NCBI GenBank assembly: GCA_027605045.1
Contig: JAQFWX010000059.1
Location: 124,001 to 188,000, forward strand
Direction: 5' to 3'
Source: Phallus indusiatus
Lineage: Eukaryota; Basidiomycota; Agaricomycetes; Phallales; Phallaceae
Length of the DNA stretch: 64,000 nt
Each line of letters begins with the position of its first letter. Position 1 is the first letter of the stretch. Positions 36,506 through 47,519 of this stretch are shown here, piece by piece. The notes under the pieces are model-generated. The model was not told where the DNA came from. It was given only the letters and a program-made list of their open reading frames with translations, and ran no database searches. Position numbers and translations under genes: made by a program.

Positions 36506-38066
36506 CTAAAATTCAAAACTTGGTCGGTTTTTGTAGAATTCCATAGCATATTCCTTAAGCTTGATTGGTATAAAATCTGGATAAAGCTCTCTTGCATCCA
36601 AGGCCCCCAGCCTTTTTGCAGTTTCCGGGGTATTATCCCCAAGGACGAACAACGAATTGAGATATTCCTGTGAGATTAATTTGAGGCGAAGTTGCATGTC
36701 TGAAGGGTTGTTTCTAAATTGTTCCCTTGTCTGAATAACTCCTTCCGCTAAAACGCTCGCAGGTATCTGTTCGCAATTTGTAGAGTAAGATGAACGCTCC
36801 AACATGAGACATTGTTACTCGCCTGATTCTTAACCGAATCCAGGCTTCCCCCATAAACTTCCTCGGCAATCCGGTAAACTTCTGTTTGTGTAACTTCCTC
36901 CGCGTGACAGAAAATATGTTTATTGAGCGTGCGTGGGCCGGCGAGAATACGAGCCACCATTCGACCGATGTCTACCCAGGAGGTTACGGCAGTTTTGACA
37001 TCACCGGCACCGACAAAGACGCGGGACATGTCAGCAACAGGATTTTGGTCACTGGGAGGAAACGGAAGGATCAGCTCCATCCACCAGCCTACATCAATTA
37101 TGGTGTGACCGAGATCCAGTTCTTTTATGAATGATCTTATGACCCGTTTCTGCGCGTGGAAGAAAGTCTTAAATGGAAGTGTCAATATAGAAATCTAGAC
37201 CGGGCATGTCAGGGTACGCTACCGCGTCCCCTCATTTTCCTTATTTATTATCATCGGTATATGTTTATTTCTATTTCATTTACATTTCCCGTCCATTACT
37301 TCCACTTTCCGTTTCCTTGTTCTGCCTCTATTTCACTTCCTTTACTCGCGCACGTCGCACGCTCGTACTCGGCGTGATGCCTGTGACATCACGTCGCTTA
37401 GGTTCGGTTCGGGCGCCTAGCACTTAGCTGTGTCAGGGCCGCACGCCGCGTTATCGTTTTTCATGTATATAGTCGCTGTCCCTAGAGTGAGGGTCCCTAA
37501 GCTTGTTCTCTTAGGATCCCCTCCCTCTAGGTGAGTAGTATAGTTATCGTCCAATATAGTACTTAGGATCCCCTCCCTCTAGTGTGAGCTGAGTAGCCCT
37601 AACAGGGCATACCTGATTGAACAAGTAGAAGTCCCTCTCCGGAGGGCAGGGAATTGCGAACTCAGACGGTACAACACGTTCAACACCAACATTCTTCGCA
37701 GCTTGAAAAACCTTCTTCTGTTCTTCAAGCGCTGCAACATTAATGAGGCTGAGAACGATATCAACTCCTCTAAGGAGTTTTTCCAAGTCGGCAATGGACG
37801 CTTGGGTAACATCTCCGAGACGAATTTCCGCGCCTTTTTGTTTCAGAGACTGAATTCTAGCCTTTCCTTCGGAGCCAGGCCGTGTAAGAACGATAACATT
37901 CTGAATAAAAAAGAAATGATTTGAATGTTTTGATACATAAAGATGTTCAGTATTGACCCACGAAATGTCCTGACTGAAGAAGACCTTTAACGACAAACTC
38001 TCCGGTGTTTCCGCTTCCCCCAAGGACAAAAACAGTAGATTTCACGGATGCGGCAGGTGAAGACAT
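36506..38066 (-). CDS. NmrA/isoflavone-reductase-like protein, copy 4, with solo LTR in intron 2
   Basis: Fourth paralogue. It starts MSSPAASVKSTVFVLGGSGN (Rossmann GGSGNTGEFV), then LTRPGSEGKARIQSLKQKGA, VFQAAKNVGVERVVPSEFAI, KRVIRSFIKELDLGHTIIDV and GWWMELILPFPPSDQN. It continues TAVTSWVDIGRMVARILAGP, NKHIFCHAEEVTQTE and ends DARELYPDFIPIKLKEYAME...PSFEF. Intron 2 (37612-37150) is 463 bp because a 398-bp solo LTR sits in it; without the insertion and duplicated target it would be 60 bp. The donor GTATGC and the acceptor GCGCAG are intact, so correct splicing remains possible. Coding frames are open throughout. Compared with the other copies it has small changes (ILAGP for ILADP, SWVDIG for CRADIG), perhaps early relaxation. 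Confidence 0.85.
37207..37604. mobile_element. Solo LTR B (398 bp) with 5-bp target duplication GGGCA, inside an intron
   Basis: Begins TGTCAGGGTACG and ends GAGTAGCCCTAACA; the ends form a near-perfect inverted repeat (TGTCAGGG / TGTTAGGG). It is flanked by GGGCA at 37202-37206 and 37605-37609. On the host gene strand the insertion starts 8 bases after the exon boundary, just behind the donor GTATGCCC. Internally, TTAGGATCCCCTCCCTCTAG occurs twice about 51 bp apart (from 37512 and 37563), and there is a TATA-like gtatatagtcgc. No internal retrotransposon genes are present. It is a different family from solo LTR A. Confidence 0.9.
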
Positions 38067-38662
38067 CGTAATTTATGTTCACTAAGCACAAATTGCTGGA
38101 AGGTTTTATACCAGTCAGATCTGGAAAGAGAACTAATGGCCGTGTTGACGCGTCAGACACGAAGCCTCCTTTACGATAGAGTGGGAGCTGAATGCGTTTG
38201 TTGACAAATGGGGACATGATACAACTGAAAAGAAAAGATAGGCTGCAACAGGAGGATTTGTAACTTCAGGTACAAATTAGTAATACAGCCGGACGATGCA
38301 GATGACGTGATTTGAATGCGTCACTCTGCCGCTGTTTCAACAGGCTTCAGCAGCCCGTAACTATGGTTTAGCTGTTGTACGAACACGTAATTTCAATGTT
38401 ATGATCATATAAAACGTGCCTTAAGAGCGATTAGACATTAGATCCGCTTGTAGTGCTGTTAGAAAACGCAGTTGGTAAACATTTTCAAAATGAGATTACA
38501 GATATGCTCTATACTTGTAATTACCTGAATCAAAGTTCCTACGGCAGCCGAGCCAGAGAATGAGTTTTGTGGTGCACAATTATCAAAGGTCATACATACC
38601 AGCAAAAAAACACAAGCACGGCTATGGAATATCAAAGTCCAGCCATTCAAGTTAGTCATCAG
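38067..38662. other. Spacer between reductase copy 4 and P450
   Basis: About 600 bp: promoter side of copy 4 on the left, P450 3' end on the right. No coding chain recognised. Confidence 0.4.
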
Positions 38663-40764
38663 CTAATCCCTCTTTCTTTCCCGTACCAGAAACTTGTCTT
38701 TACTACCGGGAAGAATATCCGGTCCAACCCAATAGTCACGCGGACGTTGTTTAGGGTCGAGTTGAGCATCGTAGTTCAACATGAAATGAACAAGAACGAT
38801 CTTTAGGAAAGTAGCAGCAAAAAATCTGCCAGGGCTATATTGTGGAATATCATTAGAAACGGGGGATGCATTTGAACGCGACAAGGAATCATACCATATA
38901 GTTTCTCCCATGCCGAAAACTACAAATGATGAATTTGGAGTGGTAAGGTAGGGATTCTGGCTGACACTACTGTTGTCATTTTTGCAGAACCTGAATCCAT
39001 CAAATGTGGACGGATCAGGGAATAGAGTACTGTCCAAATGGCATGCGCCCATGGGAATGATTACCATAGTGTCTTTAGGTACGCGTACGCCGTTTGACAA
39101 GACATAGTCCTTCATGCTCCATCGATGCGCTGTGACTAGGGAAAAGAAAGGCGGTTATTCTTTTGAATCACTGTGTTTTTGAGGACACAAAGTTACTGCT
39201 TACCCACTCGCGATGCTTTCATGCGTATGGATTCCATAATAAAGCTCTCCAATTTATGTAGCTGCGCTAGCGACGACCGTGTAAAGCCGTGTTTTGAGAT
39301 CACAGATTCAGCTTCTTCTCTCAACAGTTTTAAATACTCGGGTTTATCGGCTAGGTCTCGAAATATCAATGATAAAGTCTGAGTAGAACATCTTATCAAT
39401 AAACGTCTGAGACAGGAAGTATGAGGCATCGATTATACCATTGATGTCGTATGAACAGCAGCAAAATTCATTACTAGCACACGGTGTGCTAGCTCTTCCT
39501 CTGTACGTCCCTCGTTATTTGCTTCATCAATAAGTAGTGAAAGTATATCATTCTACACCAGAAATCACTAATTGTCCCTTTATATAAAGAAACACAAATA
39601 CGGACTGATCTATCCGGATAATTTGGACCATATTCATCCACCTTTGCTTTTCGTTCTGCGATGTCATTGCGTAAAGCCCGCGTTGCCGCTTCTCGAGCTC
39701 GTGGAATATTGGTGAAAAGGGTTCGCGCATGCCTGTGATACGTTAATTATGATACGGGGTTTACGCATGGTTAGATAGAGAAATGATATACCTACTCTTT
39801 TAATGAACGGGGAAAGAAGCCTAAAATGAAAGCACCCAGAGCTGCGTCCGTAGTAAATTGAGTCATTATTTTCAGATAATCCGGATCTCGGCCTGTGGAA
39901 ATATCTTCTGAGTAAAAGCCAAACAAATGGAAAGAATAGCCTATCGTACATATAGTGGGGTCGGAAACGATAACACGGTTGATACTACGAGCGACGAGTA
40001 ATTGGCTCATTTGATATATACCAACCGGCATCCAATCTACAAATAACAGCGTTAACACATGGAGGATACACAGGCCTTCTTGGGAGAGATCACACCTCCC
40101 GCCGATGGCACCAGTTCTTCAAGCACTGCGATAATTTCAGCTTTGAGGGGCTCAAACCACCCATCTAACCCTTTAGTCATCCGATGACGCATAACGTTGA
40201 TATGGTAATCATTTTCGAAAATCTGTGGTCCAAGTGTGTATTCGCCTGATATCATCTGGTTGAACTGGATTAAATAGGAAAGAGATGAAAAGGAAAGGTA
40301 AGCTTACAATCTTGGCTGCCTCATGAGCAGACAAGTCTTGCTGTCCTTTCATGAACCTTAGCTCGTCTATGAGCTTATCACTGCACACAAAAATGTGCCA
40401 ACTCGAGAAAGTGGGAACACGGTAGACGCTGATGTTTTTGCTGAACTGAAGGGAAAAAAAGCGTCAACCGGTTTGCAGCGACAACGCATCCACGCATGCA
40501 GGTCTTGTTTACCTTGTCGTATCCTTTTTGAAGTAGCTTCGGTCCTTGAATCATATACCTTATAAAGTCAATATATGATAGGAAGAAGTTGGTGCTGCCA
40601 ACGGCTGGAATCTCAGCCTAGAATTTTCACTGTAATAAGCAAAACACGAAGATGATTTTGGCTTGAAAGAAGACTCACATATGGATCGGGTCTGATGAAC
40701 GCATAGTATAATATTGCGCAGACGAAGGCGGCGGCGGCAGATTTGTGTCACTCAGTGGATTCAT
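38663..40764 (-). CDS. Cytochrome P450 monooxygenase, multi-exon, N-terminus uncertain
   Basis: Heme-thiolate oxidase anchored in the ER, supplied by P450 reductase. The N-terminal anchor reads AAAAFVCAILYYAFIRPDPY, then IPAVGSTNFFLSYIDFIRYM, QGPKLLQKGYDK and EYTLGPQIFENDYHINVMRH. The I-helix motif is AAVHTTS, the K-helix ESIR, and the PERF-like region FPDPSTFDGFRF. The heme loop is FGMGETI-C-PGRFFA; its cysteine codon is made by splicing TG to C across a 60-bp intron (about 38900-38840). It ends VRERKRD. At the 5' end, the only nearby ATG (40764, MNPLSDTNL) is one base out of frame with the anchor. Either an upstream start or intron is missed, or there is a frameshift. The rest appears functional. 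Its family number cannot be assigned by eye. It is on the same strand as the reductases. Confidence 0.85.
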
Positions 40765-41378
40765 TAAGGGCAAGATTCAAAAAGATAGTCAAAGGACTGG
40801 GTACGTTGAGTACGTCGTCTGACCGTCCACCGAATGCTGTAAGCACGGGCGTTTGCGGTGAATTATATCCGTTTCCGAGGAGGTTCATTTAGCGGCTGGG
40901 CGTGTTTTAGAAATGGTACCTTGACCAGCTTAACCAACATAATATTAAGGTAGAGATATCTTACCGGCAATATTTCTCTTTACGTTGAGATCTAGACGAT
41001 CCAAAGTGCTCGGTCCTTTTTTTTTCAAGTGCGTGAATCACGCCTGTCTGACGGTCTGCAGTCACCGATGTCTTGCTTCATGACACGTTGTCATCTCGAC
41101 GAATTCACTGCTCTGATACTACGTATATCTCATGTATAGTAAAAGCTGCAACATAGAGTCGGTCACTTGGTAAGCGAGGCAAGAACAAGAACATGATGTA
41201 GGGACCAAATAAGAATTAATTCCGCGGTGAACAGCGTCTATTCATTTTCTTTGCAGTTTGAATTTCTGGTTGATTCGTAATTTTTTTTTGGACAACATTG
41301 TTGACGTCGCTCGTCATTGGGTGTATTGGGAAATTCATAGGCGCTATATGGTGTTCAGATTTCAGGCGCTCACGTGTC
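40765..41378. other. Spacer between P450 and tRNA gene
   Basis: P450 upstream region (right of 40764). The inverted segment gtgcgtgaatcacgc lies near 41030-41044. No gene seen. Confidence 0.4.
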
Positions 41379-41472
41379 GGTGAGGTGGCCGAGTTGGTCT
41401 AAGGCGTGAGACTAAGGTGCTTTGCCTAATCTCATCTCTTCGGAGGCGCGAGTTCGAATCTCGCCCTCATCA
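41379..41472 (+). tRNA. tRNA-Leu (anticodon AAG) with an 11-nt intron
   Basis: The acceptor stem GGTGAGG pairs with CCTCATC (one G-T pair), with discriminator A at 41472. A-box-like sequence TGGCCGAGTTGGTCTAAGGC and B box GGTTCGAATC-type (GAGTTCGAATCTCG) are present. The anticodon stem is TGAGA/TCTCA. Its loop is 18 nt, which becomes the normal 7 nt (CTAAGGA, anticodon AAG) if TGCTTTGCCTA is removed one base 3' of the anticodon, the standard eukaryotic intron position. The long variable arm (CATCTCTTCGGAGG) is typical of leucine tRNAs. Mature length is 83 nt without CCA. Confidence 0.93.
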
Positions 41473-44400
41473 GCTTTTGCGCCCCTCAGCTGCTCCTTCA
41501 CTAAAAGGGACCTTGTTTCTAATCAGACTCAAATCAATTCGATCTACTTTTTTGTCGATTCGGTCTTCTTGTAATCTTCCCAATGCGCAGGACGACACGC
41601 TCGCCCGTTTGACTAACAGAGTGGGGACCTGCTTGTCATAACTCCCTACTTCCGGATTTTGCAGCATGACCGTGTCAATAGTACATTGAATATCAGAAAT
41701 GTTGTTTTTGCGTTGTTCCGTCCTTTGTGTGGACGGGTTTGGCCATAAATTTAACACTCTAATTCCTTATTAATAGGAAATCATTAAAAGCATGGTTTAA
41801 TTCACATATCACAGTTTTCATGAAAGAGATTAAAGTTAAGTCTTAAGTACTTAAATTCCCGAATTATGACTTGTTCTGAGTCGCATATGGTTAGCATTTA
41901 TCGACAATCGACTATCGTGATGGAGCCCTTAATTAATTCTTCTCGGAAAGTTGCTTAATACAAAACTAGTCACCCTGGTTTCATGTGCCACAATCAAAAG
42001 AAGAATCTTCTTGAACATTTGCACAGCTGCAACTGCCTTTCGCGACACATACATCAAAATCTCGTGGAAGTGGCGATTTGATCAACAGCAACCTTAGGCT
42101 TCTTTACTTCCCTTCCAATTATGGCTGTTGAGAAACTGCAACTGCTTCATAGTATAGTCAAAAACAAAGTTTACTACGTGGGCGTATGAGGCCCTTCCGG
42201 AGCAATCCGATGTACATCGTGGGCACGAGTATAAGCTGCAGTCAACTCAAACAGCGGCAGGTCCATTTTCAAATGACAGCTACCTCTCCGATAATCCGAT
42301 TTATCGCCTGCAAGGGCATGAGCTTGTGAATTTATTAGGCGAACAGTGGCTGCATGGTGATGAAATTTCTCGCTCTTTTTGTAGCCGACATTAGTCACTG
42401 ACCTTGAGAGAGTTAAAATAATTGAAAGGGGGTGCTTGCGAGGTCCAAGAAACTAAAATATCCTATTGTTACTTTGAAGCGGCCAAGCTTTTGATATTCT
42501 TTTCGTTGGACCGATGACATTACCTTCATTACGCAGACTTGACCGTAGCAGTACGTTTGCATAGGTTGTTGTGATTAGCTCTATACTTTGCCGTGATTCA
42601 AGACCTTTAGTACAATGGATTTGATTAATTGAATACATTAGGGTTGCCCTCGACAAACGAAGTATCGAACCATAGTTCAAAATGGAGTTAAAGCACGTCT
42701 GCTAAACGTGGCGTACAGCAAGTTGGTTTTAGTAACATTATGCTTATGCTAGATACTTTCAATTTTAGAAATGATTTTTACTTATCAAATTTGACAGAGC
42801 TTTCGATTTAGAAACCCGGCAAAAGCTTGACCCTAAAGCGACTAAACCTCCAGGTTTCCACAACTGAGTTTAATTATCATCCTACCTCGATATCGGATGT
42901 AAAACTAGTTGCAGATCGATCGATCTACAACCACAATGGGACGTCACAGCGAAATGGGGCCCGGCGTAATGTTATAATAACCTAAATTTGGTTGTCAAAG
43001 AACAAAGTTAATACGCCCCCCGTCCTCGATGGAGAAAGAAACGCCTTTGAACACATCATAATTTAATGACATATCCCGGTGATGGTGATCTACATTTTTA
43101 ATTCAACGTATAACGATATAGAACCTTACGAATCTTACGAACTTGAAACGCACCTAGAACACGTACAAATACAAGGCATTATAGTATTTGTATTAAACCT
43201 ATGTACGGTGCACCATCTGACTTAGGGGAGCACTGCGATGAACGACAATCAAACAACAAGTCCCTAATTCAAACTTGTTTAACAAAGTAGATCATTAACA
43301 TGGTAGCATAAACCCGTGCGTTCTCTTAGCTTTAGGTAACATCTTACCTAGCGTTGGAGAAACTATTTTAAAAGGCAGCTATCAAACCCCTATCGCGAAG
43401 AATCACAATTAGTTACCAAAGATAATTTAGCAATTGTGACGGCGGCGCGGGAAGGGCATTTATAAATAGCAGTTATTATCCATAACCATCGTCATTTTAA
43501 GAACTGCAAGCTGTATCCTATTGTGGCCAGGCTTTGTCATCGTCCTATCATGTGGTAGTACTTTGCTAGACGATTTAGAGTTAACCCAGTCCATTCCAAA
43601 GCAACGTTGTCTTATATGGAAAGGTCATCAACGTAGTGTTTCATTACCATATCAAAGATAGTTCCTTACTTTAGTGGAGGACAAACCTCGGTTAAACAAC
43701 TTCTAAACCCACGTAGTGAACCTCATTGGTTTCGAGCAATCCGCGCTTGTGAGTAAATCTCCTGAAAAGTCACAGAATATACGCATTTGAGGTCGCACCG
43801 GCTCGTGCCATCATTGCTGGTGAATCACAGAGCACCACTTGAACCACGTTGATGAGAAATACCAGCCTGAGTGTGTACTTTCAGTCACTCACATTGATGA
43901 TACTCCATCATCGGGTCTCAAAGTAATTCCCCTTCACGTTTATAAACAGACCTATTCGTCATGTCGCATAAATCGCGCACGCGGTGCGCATATTAACATT
44001 GAACACGTTCTCACCAGCAGTTAAACTCTCTGTCCCCATTGAGAAATGAATGGTAGTGAGAGGATTGCTTCGTCGCGCTGGGAAAGTGAATGACCACTAA
44101 TTGTTTCGAAATTAAACAAAAAGATCGGGCACTCTGACTGCTTGAATGATAACCGATAACCCCATATATGGAATAACGTACACGACGAAATGCAGTGTCT
44201 GTGATAGGAACTTCCCGCGCTGCTATAAGTAGTATATATTTGGTGCTAAGGACTAATTCTATTATGCGCCGTTCACTGACACACCAAGATACGAAGAAAG
44301 CTCTGCTTAATCATTAAAGCTTCTCACCCACATGGTAAACTGCAGTGGCAGATAGGTTATTACCCTTCTTTTGTGCATATATAAGTTAGACGCCGAATTC

Positions 44401-45592
44401 TGCGATGCCCGCAGAAGTCGAAGCCACTTTAACGGCTAATTCCATGGCGGGGACAGCACTTGCAAGGAGGTGCCAGTAGGTGCCAGTGGGGGAGGGTCAT
44501 CTACCTTTTAAATTCATTATGCACACAACAAAAGTTCTTCCATAACTTTGTAAATCTGTCAACGCCACAGAATGTGAACCAATACACATTATCACAGTCA
44601 TTTTCTTTTAAATGAGATGATGATAAAAGCACAGCAGTCTTTTATGCTCATATATATCATCATCCAGACTGGTTGTCGGATCGGTTTAACTTCGATAAAT
44701 TAGGGAGTGTTATCAGAGTTCAAGGACGTACGTCGAATCAAAACGAAATAACGCCTATCTAGAAAATGCAGATCACGGCATGCATCATCACACCATTTTC
44801 CGCATCCATAGTAGCTGAAGAAGGGAATGCTAAAGTTCAGCATAAACAGGCAATTTAGACAGACCAATTGGAAAGACGCAGATAACAAAGGTAATCGCCA
44901 CACTCTGATATCAAGCACAGAGGCTGTCAGGTGAACGAAGATGTCGTTTCGAAAGGTTATCCGAAGTTGTCAAGTCAAATACTCCCATAACTATTGACAA
45001 GAATTCACATTTGATCCACGCTGCATATGACATTTAGTCAGTACGCAAACAGACGGCGCGATGGCATGGCGGACACTTTGAATGATGATACATTATTTGT
45101 CATAAAGGTTGTCACGAATGTAAACGGGCATACTCACAAGCTGATGCTATACACAATTAAATGAAGAGAATCGACGACAGCGAGTTATCAGAATACACAT
45201 GGTATGCAAACGATAACTCGAGTGCGATACGCCACTGGCAAAGCTGATAAGAAATAACCATAAATCCCGACCGTTTCAGACGGCTGGGATAAGGTTCAAG
45301 GGGTCAGACACTAGACATAACAAAAAAAAAGTTTGCGAGAGATAAGCCTTTTGAGGAATATCGCTCAAACGTCTAAGAACAGCAAACCATCGGTTGTATC
45401 TTCAAGCCCAAATTATATCAAATCCGGCGGAGCGCTCGCGCAAACGGTCCAAAAGCAAGAACGAGCGATGATAGCAAGAATACCGATGGAGAGAGCCGAT
45501 AAATATTTACAAAGCTGTCCCAGTCGGTCAAATAAAGGTGTACTTTATATAACTATAAACGAGCGATCGCAGTGTTTAATTTATGACGAGGG
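41473..45592. other. 4.1 kb without a recognised gene
   Basis: AT-rich and broken by stops in all frames. Points of note: a near-palindrome around gatcgatcgatc at about 42909-42932, and a short tandem of ggtgccagt near 44470. No exon chain, transposase or RNA gene recognised. Confidence 0.4.
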
Positions 45593-46459
45593 TTATGATG
45601 CCGAGGAAGACGAAGAGGAGGAGGATGCTTCTTCGGAACTTGGCGATGAAGTTGCATTTGACGTATTGCCAGAATCAGAAGAGTCAACATCCGATCTCGA
45701 ATCTGACTCTGACACCGAATGTGAGGCCGAACAGTCCGATAAATGTGTTTCGTCATTTTCGTTTGAGTCAGAATGAGAGTCCGAGGCCGAGTCCAAGTCC
45801 GAGATCGTACCTTCATCAGTTTTTCTTCTTCTTTTCTTTTCAAAAACGCCCAAGCCCAGGTTCTAGAATGACGGACATAAATAAAGGGACATATAGAACG
45901 AGTATATATATATACCATTTCAATATAAGTTTCTTGATCCATGGCGACGTTTTCGATGTCAACACTTGTTGGATCGTCTTGTGCTCGTCTCATAAGTTCT
46001 GCATTAGATTGGGCCATTTGTGGAAGGAAGGCTTCAATTCTCGAAAAAACTAATCACGAGCGGGTTCAGGTGTATGACGATTTCAAAAACAGATTCATAC
46101 TTTCGCTTTTCGGTACAAAGTGCGGTCGTGAAGATGGTAGCAAAGGAAATTGAAAAGAAGTCGATGGTAATGATGCTGAAGACGAGGGCAATGAATCTAT
46201 ATTCTCAAGCAAACTTTCTGTCTCATAGGCCATTTAAAGACATCAGTAATTTATAAATTCTAGGAGTCGAAAACTTACGAAGTCTCGCTAACCGCTGTTC
46301 GTCGTCCTCGACTTCTAGAACATCTAGTGTGCTTTTATTGGTCCTTCCGTTGATTTTCTCGGATTTATCCGCGTCCTTGACGGTGAAGGTTGCAGCCTCC
46401 GAACCTTGCTTCAAGCAACGGTCAAGACCACCATCTTCAGTATGTATTTCAGAATCCAT
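45593..46459 (-). CDS. NOPCHAP1/DUF4598-like protein with acidic serine tail
   Basis: Three exons. Exon 1 starts MDSEIHTEDGGLDRCLKQGS and has NKSTLDVLEVEDDEQRLARL, ending at a GTAAGT donor near 46278. Exon 2 encodes FSRIEAFLPQMAQSNAELMR, then SVDIENVAMDQETYIEM. Exon 3 encodes NLGLGVFEKKRRRKTDEG and a tail of Ser/Asp/Glu ending in a polyserine run. The pattern F-LPQMA-SNAEL...DIEN...IEMNLGLGVFE is what I associate with the DUF4598 family, named for the human box C/D snoRNP assembly chaperone NOPCHAP1. A role in snoRNP assembly is inferred from that family only. The ATG at 46459 is chosen; the frame is open for 25 more codons upstream but without an ATG. The acidic tail creates a long plus-strand shadow frame that is not a gene. 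Confidence 0.6.
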
Positions 46460-47519
46460 TCGTTTAATCAGTGAATGAATATACAAAGGAGGTCGTTCTG
46501 TAATCGGTGGAGATGAATGAACGTGGTGATGCAAGTGGTCGGAGGTCGGGAGAATTTGAGTATGTCACGCGTCACACGATTTCAAGCTCCCGCCATCGTC
46601 TGCAAGCTTTTCAACGGTACTGAGTACTGATTCCTCTAGAGAAGAGGTACAAGAGATACATTCGACCCAAACTGATGGTTCAAGAGCATTAACGTCAAAC
46701 TAGGCGGAGACGAGAAAGAGCCGAGTCTCTGGAGATTCCTAGATCGCAGGACGAACTAGTCCAGGGACGAAACTCAGACTATTGATTGTCATGAAGGATA
46801 GTACAGAATTAAGGTATCTTTGAGATTACCGGCTAGGCCTGTACATAGCGAGAACTTTTTGAAAGGAGGATCATAGCTTCCTGGGGAGGGTGTGGATTCA
46901 AACTGATAGGCCGAAGTCGTAGCATTCCGCCTGAAAAGTCTTGCGAGCTGGGGATGCTTGATACTGCACAGACATGCATGGTTTATTTGGGTTTGAGTGG
47001 ATTCCGATGGTCAGGTCTTCAAGTCGAAGATTCCAAGAAAAACATAGCGGGCACAAACCTCCGGCTCGCAAAAAAGAGCGACTACTCCAAGACTACTCAG
47101 TGTTCAGGAATCAGTCCATTCCATTTTGACCCTTATAGTTGCATGAGACGTGGTGAAATAGAGAATATAGCTAAGTACCTTTGTCAATAAGGAAATATAA
47201 AAGAAACTAAATCATAAAGAACGCACCTCGCGACTAGTAGGAGAGGCGTCGCTATTATAGTCACAACGTCACGGCGTGACTTTAGCATTTACACTCAACA
47301 TGCGACAATACTTCGCAGCATTCTGTAGAACTGTGTCTTTTCTTTTTTTTACTGAAAAGGCTCTGACAGATTGAGGAGATACATTCAAATTAAACTTAGG
47401 ATGAAGCCTACGCTCAGATGTTTAGACTCACGGTCCATTCAGTGATATGTAATTACTTCATGCGGCGATGAAAGACCCTGCAGACCGTTCTAGGCCGTTT
47501 TTTGCATCTTCTTTCCTAG
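46460..47519. other. Divergent spacer between NOPCHAP1-like gene and GMC oxidoreductase
   Basis: About 1.06 kb that should hold both promoters. It contains direct and inverted short sequences around tgtcacgcgtcac (46563) and cacggcgtgac (47270), which resemble terminal repeats, but no target duplication could be found. No gene seen. Confidence 0.35.

Noticed and set aside
38663..39115. P450 looked like a pseudogene because the heme cysteine is absent in the open frame
   Set aside because: A consensus intron removes the intervening sequence and restores FGMGETICPGRFFA.
45333..45776. Plus-strand frame ending in a long Glu/Asp/Ser-rich stretch
   Set aside because: It is the antisense of the acidic polyserine tail and neighbouring exon of the NOPCHAP1-like gene, which has splice sites and family motifs on the other strand.
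46563..47275. Possible third solo LTR (TGTCACGC start, GCGTGAC near the end)
   Set aside because: The 3' end lacks a terminal CA at the right place and no 5-bp duplication flanks the pair.
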